Below are positions 39,547 to 47,885 of a stretch of DNA of 64,000 nt, piece after piece (position 1 is the first letter of the stretch; the number at the start of each line of letters is the position of its first letter). Source of the stretch: Ornithinicoccus halotolerans. Lineage in GTDB: Bacteria; Actinomycetota; Actinomycetes; Actinomycetales; Dermatophilaceae. The notes below the pieces were generated by a model that saw only the letters and a program-made list of their open reading frames with translations, had not been told where the DNA came from and searched no databases. The position numbers and the translations under genes were made by a program. The stretch lies in the NCBI RefSeq assembly GCF_009602535.1, contig NZ_WIQI01000008.1, positions 1 to 64,000 on the forward strand. The letters run 5' to 3'.

Positions 39547-41736
39547 TCAGAACGGCGGCGGCTCGTCGTCATAGCCGGCGTCGCGGCCGGTGTCGTGGCG
39601 AGGCTCCAGGCCACGGGACTCGTCGTCGCGCCGGCGTTCTGCAGCCACGACGTCGGGGTGCGGGCGGTAGCGAGTCTGGCCGTCGTCGGCGGTGTGGGTG
39701 ACGCTGATCAGGTCCCACCCGTGGAAGCGCAGGTCGGCATCGAGGTCGTCGTCCTCGGCCTGGAGCACCTCGGTAGGGGCGCGGTAGGAGAGCGCCGCAT
39801 ACACCGCCTGGTTGACTGCCTGCACCAGGTCCGTCTCGTCGTCCGCAGCCGACCGCACCTCCGCGATGCTCTCGGTGACCAGGGTGAGGTACTGCCGGTA
39901 GTCGTGACACCGGGTCCGGTAGATCCGCCCCAGCAGGGTGGTCCAGGTGACGTCCCGGTTGCCGTCCAGCGCCGCATCCCAGAACCGCTGCGTCTTCAGG
40001 TCGTGGTGCGCCGTGTGCAGCAGCTCCAGGTTCGACTCGGCCGTTGGGCCGCCCTCGGCGAACTCCCGGGCGTGGTCGTACTGGCTCACCTCCCCGGCCC
40101 TGATGCACCCCGGCGCCCGGCAGGTCACGTCCGCGGCCAGGATCTGGGCACGCATCGCCGCATCCGGACGGTAGGCAGCGACCGAACGCTCCACGCAGCG
40201 CCCGTCAGCTGGATCGACCAGCAACCGGTGCATCACCGTGCCCGGCAGCAACGCCATGTCGCGGACGAGGTCAGGCGTCACGAACATCGGGTAGGCGCCT
40301 TGGACCTGCCCCACCATCAGGCTCTCGGCCGGGGGCCCTGTACTTGGCTGGCCGGGTGGCCTACCAACGGGCTGGCGTGGTGCCTTACCCGACGCCCGGG
40401 CGTCCGACCAGAAGGCGCTCCCCGTCCCGCCCGCACGGCCGGGGCCGACCAGGCCGGGATCCCTCGCGTGCAAGGCCGAGTAGGGGACGATGACGTTGAG
40501 CACCGCGCTCGGCAGCGCCTGCAGGACCTGCGCGAGTGCGGCGCTGTGTGCCACGCTCCCCGGATCACCGTCGGCGGGTGGGTCGGGGAGGGGCAGGCGG
40601 GCGTGCAGCAGCAGGCTGAGTGCGACATCGGCACGCAGCTGTCCCAACGTGCGCGGATCGCCGTGCTTGCGCGCCAGGCGAGCGGCCCGCTCCAGACGGT
40701 CCATGAGCGCGGCGACCTGCACCGCCGAGCCGTTGATGACCACACATCCGGTGCCATCAGCATCCACCGTGGCGCGGACGTCCCGTCCTGCCAGGGCCTG
40801 CTCGCGGCGCTCCCGGCACGCGGCCGGGTCCCGCCCGCCGACCTTGCTCACCTCCCGGTCCAGCGCGAGGTAGAACTCCCGGTGCCGCCACGGCCCCTCC
40901 GACACGGCCCCCTCGGGGGTCAGCCGTTCCACCGCGACCGTGGCCAGGTCGGCGCCGAAGAGCGTGTTCGCCACGTGGGCCGCATCCTCGTGGGCGAGCT
41001 GAGCACTCTGCCGCCAGAACCGGCGCACCAACCGCCACGGGGCCACACCGCGGGCCATCGCGCCCACCACGACGCCGGAGACCGCCTGCGGGGCGTTGGC
41101 CACGCCAACCAGGTCGAGTACCTCCCCCGCCCCCCACCCGGTGAGCGCCTCGATCTCGTGCCGGGTGACCGACTTGGCCCGCGCGCGCCACTTCTCCCGC
41201 TGCCCCGAGGTGAGCTCCCCCGGCTCGGTGACGCCCTTGCGGGCCAGCAGCACCTGCCCGTTGCGGGCGGTCAGCTTCCGGGTTGCCGTCAGCACCGCAG
41301 CATCTGCCCGGGCGCTCGCCCCGACTAGCGCGCCGATCCCGTCCAGCACCGCCCGGGCAGCTTCGGTGTGGACCGCACCGTCCGCGCCGTCCGCCGGCGC
41401 TCCCTCGCTGCCTCGCAGCGGCGCAGTCTCCGTGCCACCCTGCAGAGCGCCCATCGCCTCCGCGGCACGCGCCAAACACTCCACGCCGGAGGGATCCAGC
41501 CCCACGTCTGCCAACGCATCCCGCAACCGCTGGTCAGCGGTCTGGCCCTCCTCCGCAGCGGGTGCCTCGTCCCGGGTCGAGCCGGCGTCCCGGACCACGA
41601 GGAGTCGTCGACGCAGCCACCGGGTGTCGGGGCGCACCGGCCTGGGGCCTTGACCACGGCCAGCGACGGCCGACTCCGGCACTCCGGCGGTCGTCAGCAT
41701 GGATGACAGCGCCTCCTCCAGCACCGAGACCGACAC
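39547..41736 (-). CDS. DUF222 / HNH endonuclease domain protein (13E12-type)
   Basis: 729 residues from GTG at 41736 (GAAGGGG seven bases upstream). The longer frame to 41862 would run through the LexA-like box, so I reject it. The helical DUF222 part spans about residues 150-550. The HNH part near 585-640 reads CRAPGCIRAGEVSQYDHAREFAEGG..SNLELLHTAHHDLKT, with a Cys pair, DH and final H of the HNH fold. Such genes are present in many copies in actinobacteria; they are probably mobile or DNA-damage-linked nucleases. It is longer than the usual 400-500 residues, with a Pro/Gly linker (RPPGQPSTGPP). Its tail is acidic and Arg-rich. Confidence 0.85.
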   Translation of the reverse strand: MSVSVLEEALSSMLTTAGVPESAVAGRGQGPRPVRPDTRWLRRRLLVVRDAGSTRDEAPAAEEGQTADQRLRDALADVGLDPSGVECLARAAEAMGALQGGTETAPLRGSEGAPADGADGAVHTEAARAVLDGIGALVGASARADAAVLTATRKLTARNGQVLLARKGVTEPGELTSGQREKWRARAKSVTRHEIEALTGWGAGEVLDLVGVANAPQAVSGVVVGAMARGVAPWRLVRRFWRQSAQLAHEDAAHVANTLFGADLATVAVERLTPEGAVSEGPWRHREFYLALDREVSKVGGRDPAACRERREQALAGRDVRATVDADGTGCVVINGSAVQVAALMDRLERAARLARKHGDPRTLGQLRADVALSLLLHARLPLPDPPADGDPGSVAHSAALAQVLQALPSAVLNVIVPYSALHARDPGLVGPGRAGGTGSAFWSDARASGKAPRQPVGRPPGQPSTGPPAESLMVGQVQGAYPMFVTPDLVRDMALLPGTVMHRLLVDPADGRCVERSVAAYRPDAAMRAQILAADVTCRAPGCIRAGEVSQYDHAREFAEGGPTAESNLELLHTAHHDLKTQRFWDAALDGNRDVTWTTLLGRIYRTRCHDYRQYLTLVTESIAEVRSAADDETDLVQAVNQAVYAALSYRAPTEVLQAEDDDLDADLRFHGWDLISVTHTADDGQTRYRPHPDVVAAERRRDDESRGLEPRHDTGRDAGYDDEPPPF

Positions 41737-41806
41737 GCCGTCACCCCTTCCGGCCCCTCGGCGCGACTCCCTCTGCAGAGCCGCTCGCCCACCGTCCCTC
41801 CCAGTA

Positions 41807-41822
41807 TCGCACACCTGTACGA
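41807..41822 (-). promoter_or_regulatory. LexA (SOS) box-like site upstream of the DUF222/HNH gene
   Basis: On the minus strand TCGTACAGGTGTGCGA matches 10 of the 12 fixed positions of the actinobacterial SOS box TCGAAC-N4-GTTCGA. It lies about 70 bp before the GTG start, and GATACT, a likely -10, overlaps its downstream edge, so LexA binding would block RNA polymerase. Confidence 0.55.
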
Positions 41823-41885
41823 ACCGAGCAACCCTGTCACGCAGAAATCTATGGACGGACACGGGTGACCCCCGAGAAGCCTCCC

Positions 41886-41914
41886 TTGACGACCTAGGCT
41901 AGATATCCTAGCTT
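41886..41914 (+). promoter_or_regulatory. Leaderless promoter with operator between -35 and -10
   Basis: -35 TTGACG (41886-41891), 17-base spacer, -10 TAGCTT (41909-41914); the ATG is at 41922, so transcription should begin at or next to it. The spacer holds inverted repeats CTAGG-N8-CCTAG (41894-41911) and GCTAG-ATATC-CTAGC (41898-41912). These are an obvious site for the TetR protein encoded by the second gene. Confidence 0.7.
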
Positions 41915-41921
41915 TACTGCT

Positions 41922-42728
41922 ATGAGCACTAGCTACCTGGCGCGGCCCGAGGGCCGGCTCGCCTACGAACTCGCGGGCGACGCCGGCCCGCTGGTGATCG
42001 CCGCGCCCGGGATGGGTGACCTGCGGCAGACCTACCGGTTGCTCATCCCGCGCCTGACGGGGCTCGGTTGCCGGGTCGCGACGCTGGACCTGCGCGGTCA
42101 CGGCGACAGTGACGCGACGTTCGGGTCCTATGACGACACCGCGCTGGCCGAGGATCTACTGGCACTGATCCGCGAGCTCGGCGAGCCCGCGTTCGTCATC
42201 GGGAACTCCATGGCGGCGGGTGCCGCGGCGATCGCCGCGGCCGAGGCCCCGGAGCAGGTCCGCGGGCTGGTCCTGCTGGGCCCGTTCGTCCGTGACCCGC
42301 AGGCCGGGCGGCTGCAGAAGCTGCTGCTGCGGGCCGCGCTGACCAAGCCCTGGGGACCGGCCGCGTTCCTGGCCTATTACCCGCAGTGGCTGCCCGGTCA
42401 GAAGCCGGAGGGCTACGAGGAGCACAAGGCGCTGATCCGCGACAACCTGCGCCGCCCAGGCCATTGGCGGGCGTTCGTGCGGACCACCCGAACCTCGCAC
42501 GAGCTGGCGGAGCGTCGCCTTGCGCAGGTGGAGGCACCGGCCGTGGTGGTGATGGGCGAGGCCGACATCGACTGGAAGGACCCGGCGGCCGAGGGAGCGT
42601 GGGTGGCCGAGCAGTTGCACGCCGAGCTGGTGCTGGTCCCGGGCGTGGGCCACTACCCGCAGGCGCAGGCACCCGAGGTCGTCGCGGAGGCGACCGCCCG
42701 CCTCATCGAGCGGGTGACCGGTGCCTAG
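41922..42728 (+). CDS. Alpha/beta hydrolase
   Basis: 268 residues. GNSMAAGAA is the nucleophile elbow (Ser in GxSxxxG form), VIAAPGMGDLRQTYR supplies the oxyanion region, VVVMGEADIDWKDP the acid, and VPGVGHYPQAQAP the catalytic histidine. LDLRGHGDSD is typical of the family. The substrate is unknown; it might be an ester or lactone sensed by the adjacent regulator. It shares an operon with the TetR gene, overlapping by 8 bp, and starts as a leaderless mRNA from the promoter described. Confidence 0.88.
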   Translation: MSTSYLARPEGRLAYELAGDAGPLVIAAPGMGDLRQTYRLLIPRLTGLGCRVATLDLRGHGDSDATFGSYDDTALAEDLLALIRELGEPAFVIGNSMAAGAAAIAAAEAPEQVRGLVLLGPFVRDPQAGRLQKLLLRAALTKPWGPAAFLAYYPQWLPGQKPEGYEEHKALIRDNLRRPGHWRAFVRTTRTSHELAERRLAQVEAPAVVVMGEADIDWKDPAAEGAWVAEQLHAELVLVPGVGHYPQAQAPEVVAEATARLIERVTGA

Positions 42729-43281
42729 GGCGGGGCTGTCCACCGACAAGGTGGTGGCCGAGGCCGCCGTGCTGGTCGACGAGCAGGGACGGGAGTCGCT
42801 GACGCTGTCCGCGTTGGCCAAGCGGTTCGGCGTCGCCCAGCCCAGCCTCTACAAGCACGTCGCCGGGGTGGAGTCGCTGGACCGGCTGCTGGCGGTCCGC
42901 GTGGTGGCCGAGGTCGCGGACGTCCTGCGCAGGGCCGCCACCGGCAGGGCCGGCGCGGATGCGCTGCGGGCGGTCGCCGGAGCCTACCGCGACTACGCGA
43001 CCGCCCACCCGGGCCGGTACGGGTACCTACTGCGCGCACCTGCACCCGGGGATCAGGACCTCGCTGGGGCCGCCGAGGAGGTGATGGCGCTGCTCAACGA
43101 CGTGTTCGCCGGCTACGGGCTCTCCGGCGATGACGCGGTCGACGCCGCCCGGTTCCTGCGCAGCACGCTGCACGGCTTCGTCAGTCTCGAGCTCGCCGGC
43201 GGCTTCGGGTTGGCACAGCCGGTCGACGGCAGCTTCGAGCGGATGGTCGGGGCCGTGGACGGCGCGCTCAACGACTGGTGA
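42721..43281 (+). CDS. TetR-family repressor
   Basis: 186 residues from GTG at 42721, inside the end of the hydrolase gene. N-terminal HTH: LTLSALAKRFGVAQPSLYKHVAGVESLDRLLAVRVV. The C-terminal half (GAYRDYATAHPGRYGYLL..FLRSTLHGFVSLELAGGFG) resembles the TetR-C WHG-type ligand domain. It probably represses the operon through the inverted repeat between the -35 and -10 boxes. This gives a closed loop with the alpha/beta hydrolase, whose substrate or product may be the inducer. Confidence 0.88.
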   Translation: MPRAGLSTDKVVAEAAVLVDEQGRESLTLSALAKRFGVAQPSLYKHVAGVESLDRLLAVRVVAEVADVLRRAATGRAGADALRAVAGAYRDYATAHPGRYGYLLRAPAPGDQDLAGAAEEVMALLNDVFAGYGLSGDDAVDAARFLRSTLHGFVSLELAGGFGLAQPVDGSFERMVGAVDGALNDW

Positions 43282-43386
43282 GTCGTGATGCGCCTGACCC
43301 GGAAACTTGCAACGGGGCTGAGCTCCGCGGGCATGGACTCCGTCAGTCGAGCGCTGCCAGACTGGGCGGTGCGACACCGTGCCGCA

Positions 43387-43402
43387 GGTCCCTGAGGGGA
43401 CC
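43387..43402 (+). promoter_or_regulatory. Leader hairpin before the trypsin-like gene
   Basis: GGTCCC-TGAG-GGGACC is a perfect 6-bp hairpin just upstream of the AAAGGAGGG ribosome site. It may be a leader structure of the protease mRNA. Confidence 0.3.
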
Positions 43403-43422
43403 GGCCTCAAAGGAGGGCCAGC

Positions 43423-44934
43423 ATGCCGGAAGAGATCAGGCAGCCGAGCGCGGAAGAGGTCCAGCGCGTCTCCGCAGCCAAGAGCCAGGCCGAGGTCGAC
43501 CTGTTTGCCATCCCCGGTGTCCATGCCGTGGGCATCGGATACAAGCGCGTCGGAGGCAAGCTGACCGACGAGGTCTCCGTCGTCGTCTACGTCGACCGCA
43601 AGGTCCCTGAGGACCAGCTCCTCCCGGGCTGGCTCGTGCCCAGGTCGATCGAGCCCTTTGACGCCGGTGCAGAGCCGGTGCGGACCGACGTGGTGCAGCG
43701 ACCCCGCGCGGTCGAGTACCCGCACCTCGCCGACGGGAGCCTGGCCACGCGGGTCCGGCCCGTGCCCGGCGGCCGTTCCATCCAAGGCGGCCTCGGTGGG
43801 GGCACGCTCGGCGGCTGGGTGTGGGACGACCTCAACGACGGGCCCGTCCTGCTGTCCAACAACCACGTGCTGGGCGGGACGGTCGGCGCGAACGTCTACC
43901 AACCCTGGGGCTCGACCTCGCCGGCCGACCAGATCGCCGACAACGTGCGCACCGGGACGCTGGACGCGACCATCGCAGCACCGACGGACCCGGACCACAT
44001 CGCCTACGAGATCGAGGGCATCGCCCCCGCCGTCTACGAGATCACCGAGCCCGTCCTCGGGATGCAGGTCGAGAAGTCCGGTGCCACGACCGAGCACACC
44101 ACCGGGACGATCGTCGCCATCGACCTGTCTCTGGGCCACAACGGCTCCACACGCGACTTCGAGATGCTCCCGGACGAGGGGCAGCTGCGGATGGCGTACT
44201 ACGGGGACTCCGGGTCGCTGATCGTCGAGCGCACCCACCCCGAGGGTGCGGCCTGGCGGCGCGTGGTCGGGTTGCTGTGGGGCGGCGTGCCGAGTGAGTA
44301 CAACGCCTACGCCCACCCGATCTCGGACGTGTTCGAGGACCTCGACCTCACCACCATCTGCTCCGGCATGGTCAGCCAGCTCCTCGACAACCTGTTCGTC
44401 CGTGCCCCGCGGGAGCGTGAGTTCGTGCTGCCTCCGGCCGCGCGTGCGGTGGAGTTCCCCCGCGTGCGTCCGCCCGCCCACCCGGTGCAGCCCTCGCGGG
44501 TGTGGCCGCCGCAGCTGCGTGAGGTGGTAGCGGCACCCGGCGGCCGCTCGGGCCGCAGGTGGGGTGACCTCGTGCACCTGCCGCGCCACCGCGGTATCGC
44601 CCGCGACGTGGAGGCGGCCATCAAGGACACCTCCCGCGGCCGGGAGATCGCCGCGCTGGTGCAGCAGCACCGCGTGCCGCTGGCCCGCGTGGCCGCTACC
44701 CGACGTCACCGCCGAATCGTCCAGGAGGCCCTCGAACCGTTCCTGCAGGGGCTGTGGTCACCGGACGAGGTCCTGGACAAAGCGGTGACGGCCGAGGACG
44801 CGAGCCACTTCGACCGCGCCCTGACGTCGCTCGAGGAGGTCCCCGAGCTGGCCGGGCTCACCCGGCATGCCCGGCAGCTGCTGGACAAGGCGGCGGGGCG
44901 GACACTGCGGGAGGTGCTGCGCGACGACCAGTGA
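43423..44934 (+). CDS. Trypsin-like serine protease with long helical C-terminal extension
   Basis: 503 residues from ATG at 43423, with a very good AAAGGAGGG. The catalytic triad is readable: H148 in LLSNNHVLGG, D181 in TLDATIAAP and S263 in YYGDSGSLIV, in correct order and spacing for a chymotrypsin-fold protease. There is no signal peptide, so it appears cytoplasmic, which is unusual. The N-terminus (FAIPGVHAVGIGYKRVGGKL..VVVYVDRKVP) is the small domain that often precedes such bacterial proteases. After ~315 comes a Pro/Arg-rich linker, then helices rich in Arg/Leu/Glu (EVLDKAVTAEDASHFDRALT). A broken copy of its middle lies at 59108-59415. Confidence 0.82.
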   Translation: MPEEIRQPSAEEVQRVSAAKSQAEVDLFAIPGVHAVGIGYKRVGGKLTDEVSVVVYVDRKVPEDQLLPGWLVPRSIEPFDAGAEPVRTDVVQRPRAVEYPHLADGSLATRVRPVPGGRSIQGGLGGGTLGGWVWDDLNDGPVLLSNNHVLGGTVGANVYQPWGSTSPADQIADNVRTGTLDATIAAPTDPDHIAYEIEGIAPAVYEITEPVLGMQVEKSGATTEHTTGTIVAIDLSLGHNGSTRDFEMLPDEGQLRMAYYGDSGSLIVERTHPEGAAWRRVVGLLWGGVPSEYNAYAHPISDVFEDLDLTTICSGMVSQLLDNLFVRAPREREFVLPPAARAVEFPRVRPPAHPVQPSRVWPPQLREVVAAPGGRSGRRWGDLVHLPRHRGIARDVEAAIKDTSRGREIAALVQQHRVPLARVAATRRHRRIVQEALEPFLQGLWSPDEVLDKAVTAEDASHFDRALTSLEEVPELAGLTRHARQLLDKAAGRTLREVLRDDQ

Positions 44935-44985
44935 CGGCACCGGGTAGCCATTCCCCACCCTGCGCTGCTGTGCCACGGTGAGGAG

Positions 44986-46515
44986 ATGTTCCGGCTGCTG
45001 GAGCTGCTCGGTGGTCTGGCGCTGATCACCGACCTGGGTGCCGGCGCGCCGATGGAGGAGTCGCTGAAGCGGGCCGTCCTGGCCGTGCGGCTCGCCCGGA
45101 CCAGCGGGTGCGGGCCCGAGGAGGTCAGCGACGTCCTCTACACCTCCCTTCTCCAGCATCTCGGCTGCACCGCCGCCGCACACGAGGGGGCACAGACCTG
45201 GGGCGAGGACATTGCCGTGACGCGGCACGCATTCCTCACCGACTTCACCGACCCGAAGGACGTGTGGCGCACCTACGTCCACGGCCTCGCCGAGTCCACC
45301 GGGCAGTCGCGGCTCCGCGTCGTCACCACCGGGGTGGTCAGCGGACGGAAGGGCCAGACGGCCGCGATGACAGGGACCTGCGAGACCGCCCGGGACGCGG
45401 CGCGGCGGCTGGGCCTCGCCCCGTCGGTGCAGGACGCGCTGTTCCACGGGCTGACGATGTGGAACGGCCACGGACGGCCGAGAGTGGCCGGGGAGCTGAT
45501 CCCGGTGCCGATCCGGGTGACGCACGTCGCCTCGGTTGCTGCGATGTTCGCCCTGCTCGCAGGCCCCGAGGCCGCCTGCGCGCACGTACGCAACCGCTCG
45601 GGCAGCTACCTGGACCCCGGCCTGGCCGACACCTTCCTCACCCACCGGAAGGCGCTGCTCGCCGGCCTCGACGAGATCGATCCCTATGACGAGCTGCTCG
45701 ACCTCGAGCCGGACCCGGTGCGGCTGGTGGCCGAGGAGCAGGTCGAGGAGGTGGCGCGCACGTTCGGAGATCTCGCGGACCTCAAGAGCCCCTGGCTGCA
45801 CGGCCACTCGCGGGGGGTGGCGCAGCTGGCCTCGGGCGCCAGTGAGCAGCTCGGGCTCGATGAGGTGCGTGCGGTGCGCATCGCCGGGTACCTGCACGAC
45901 CTCGGCAAGGTGGCGGTGAGCAGCCGCATCTGGGACAAGCCCGCTCCGCTGACCGCCGCGGAGCGGGAGCAGGCACGGCTGCACGCCTACCACGGTGAGC
46001 GGGTCCTCGCCCGGGTACCCGCCCTCGCTGCGGTGGCTCACCTGGTGGGCCGCCACCACGAGCGGCTGGACGGCACCGGCTACCACCGAGGGGCCGGCGC
46101 CACCCAGCTGACCATGCCGGCGCGGGTGCTCGCCGCGGCCGACAGTTACCGGAGCCGCATCGAGGACCGTCCGCACCGCCCGGCCGCCACCGCCGCCGAC
46201 GCCGCAGCCCACCTCCGGCGCGAGGTGCACCACGGCCACCTGGACGGTGACGCCGTCCACGCAGTACTCGCGGCGGCCGGCATCCCAACGGCGGTACGAC
46301 GCAGCCGCCCGGCAGGACTCACCGACCGCCAGCTCGAGGTGCTCGTGCTGGTCGCAGCCGGGTTGTCGAACAAGGAGATCGCCCAACGGCTCGTCATCTC
46401 CCGCCGCACCGCCGAGCACCACCTGCAGGACGCCTACCTCAAGATCGGCGCATCCTCCCGCGCGGCGGCCGCGCTGTTCGTGATGGAGCACGGACTGCTC
46501 GACAAACCTGGGTAG
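44986..46515 (+). CDS. HD-GYP-like phosphohydrolase fused to a LuxR DNA-binding domain
   Basis: 509 residues. Metal-binding HD-GYP signatures are present: HGHSRGVAQLASG, YLHDLGKVAVSSRIWDKP, HHERLDGTGYHRG and a late AADSYRS. The hallmark GYP reads GYH. The C-terminal HTH is LTDRQLEVLVLVAAGLSNKEIAQRLVISRRTAEHHLQDAY. HD-GYP domains break c-di-GMP or related nucleotides; a direct fusion to a LuxR HTH suggests nucleotide-controlled DNA binding or transcription control. Residues 1-270 are a helical domain I do not recognise (a second, degenerate HD domain is possible). The fusion may regulate the adjacent MFS gene. Confidence 0.82.
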   Translation: MFRLLELLGGLALITDLGAGAPMEESLKRAVLAVRLARTSGCGPEEVSDVLYTSLLQHLGCTAAAHEGAQTWGEDIAVTRHAFLTDFTDPKDVWRTYVHGLAESTGQSRLRVVTTGVVSGRKGQTAAMTGTCETARDAARRLGLAPSVQDALFHGLTMWNGHGRPRVAGELIPVPIRVTHVASVAAMFALLAGPEAACAHVRNRSGSYLDPGLADTFLTHRKALLAGLDEIDPYDELLDLEPDPVRLVAEEQVEEVARTFGDLADLKSPWLHGHSRGVAQLASGASEQLGLDEVRAVRIAGYLHDLGKVAVSSRIWDKPAPLTAAEREQARLHAYHGERVLARVPALAAVAHLVGRHHERLDGTGYHRGAGATQLTMPARVLAAADSYRSRIEDRPHRPAATAADAAAHLRREVHHGHLDGDAVHAVLAAAGIPTAVRRSRPAGLTDRQLEVLVLVAAGLSNKEIAQRLVISRRTAEHHLQDAYLKIGASSRAAAALFVMEHGLLDKPG

Positions 46516-46537
46516 GTCTGCCCATACGCCCACCGGC

Positions 46538-46559
46538 TGCCGTCAGCAGGCTGACGGCA
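46538..46559. promoter_or_regulatory. Perfect inverted repeat touching the MFS start codon
   Basis: TGCCGTCAGC (46538-46547) and GCTGACGGCA (46550-46559) form 10-base arms around AG. The final A is the first base of the MFS ATG. It may be an operator of an efflux regulator; as RNA it would hide the ribosome start. Confidence 0.6.
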
Positions 46560-47749
46560 TGACCACCTCGACGAGAACCTCCGGCGCAGCACGCGAGCAG
46601 GACGAGCTCCGCCCGTCCCTCTTCACCGCGGCCTTCGTGCGGCTCTCCCTCGGCGACCTCGCCTACTTCACCGCGGCCGGGGTCTCGATCTACGCGCTGC
46701 CTCCCTACGTGACCGGCCCGCTCGGCTCGGATGAGTCGGGTGCCGGTCTCGCCTTCGGCGCGTTCGCTGTCACTGCGCTGCTGCTGCGGCCGTTCGCCGG
46801 CCGGTTCAGCGACACCCGTGGCCGGCGGCCGCTCCTGGTGGGTGGGGCCCTGCTTGCGATGGCGACCATGGTCCTCACCTCGTATGCGGAGACGTTGGCG
46901 GTGGTCGTCCTCCTCCGCCTGCTCTTCGGTGTCGCGGAGGCGGCGTTCTTCGTGGCCTCGTTCGCGGTGCTCGCGGACCTGGCTCCGCCGAGCCGCCGGG
47001 GCGAGGCGCTGAGCTACAACTCGCTCGGCCTCTACCTGGGCCTCACCCTCGGTCCCCCGCTGGGCGAGCTGCTCGTGGGCTCCTTTGGTTTCACCGGTGC
47101 GTGGTACGGCGCCGCCGTGCTCCTGCTGGTCGCCGCCGTCGTCGTCGCGAGCATCGGTGAGACCCGGGCACCGCGGCTACCGTCTGACGGGAAGGCTGCC
47201 CTCATCCACGGGCCGGCGCTCGGTCCGGCGCTGGCCTTCCTGACCTCGATCGTGGCCATGGGTGGGTTCCTCGCCTTCGCCGCACTGCATGCCCAGGATG
47301 TCGGCGTCGTGCGGACGAGCCTGCCGCTGGTGGTGTACGGCTCGGTCGTGGTGGTGTGCCGCATCGCCTTCGCCACGGTGCCGGACCGGTTCCCGCCGTT
47401 GCCGCTCGGAGCCGCCGCGCTGCTCACGATCGCGCTCGGGCTGGGGCTAGCCGCCAGCTGGCACACCCCGGCCGGGATGCTGCTGGGAGCAGCGCTGATG
47501 GGGCTCGGCGTCAGCTTCAGCACCCCGGCCTTCTTCTCCATCATCTTCGCCACCGCCTCCCCTTCCCAGCGCGGGGCGGCCGCCGGGACCGCCTCCGCGA
47601 CGCTCGACGTCGGTCTGGGCGGGGGGCCGATCGTGCTCGGCCTCGTCGCGCAGAGCGCCGGGATCCCGTGGGCGTTCGGTGCCGGGGCCGGCATCGCCCT
47701 GAGCGGCTGCGTCTGGACACTGGTCATGGTCCGCAGGACCGCCCGGTGA
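46559..47749 (+). CDS. MFS transporter (drug/metabolite exporter type)
   Basis: 396 residues, twelve membrane helices. MFS motif A is GRFSDTRGRRPLL between helices 2 and 3, and RLLFGVAEAAFFVAS is helix 4-like. No ribosome-binding site lies before the ATG; instead the palindrome does. Its neighbours suggest control by a regulator such as the LuxR-HD-GYP protein upstream. The exported compound is unknown. Confidence 0.88.
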   Translation: MTTSTRTSGAAREQDELRPSLFTAAFVRLSLGDLAYFTAAGVSIYALPPYVTGPLGSDESGAGLAFGAFAVTALLLRPFAGRFSDTRGRRPLLVGGALLAMATMVLTSYAETLAVVVLLRLLFGVAEAAFFVASFAVLADLAPPSRRGEALSYNSLGLYLGLTLGPPLGELLVGSFGFTGAWYGAAVLLLVAAVVVASIGETRAPRLPSDGKAALIHGPALGPALAFLTSIVAMGGFLAFAALHAQDVGVVRTSLPLVVYGSVVVVCRIAFATVPDRFPPLPLGAAALLTIALGLGLAASWHTPAGMLLGAALMGLGVSFSTPAFFSIIFATASPSQRGAAAGTASATLDVGLGGGPIVLGLVAQSAGIPWAFGAGAGIALSGCVWTLVMVRRTAR

Positions 47750-47885
47750 CCGAGGAGCCGCGGTGGCTCCGTGGCGTGCCGTCATGGGCAGTTGTACCCA
47801 TGTCGGGCGAGCTCAGACGGCACTACGGTGCGGGGACAGCCCGCCTCTCCGGGGCGGTGCCGAGGATCCGCGCGAGGAGTCGGCC

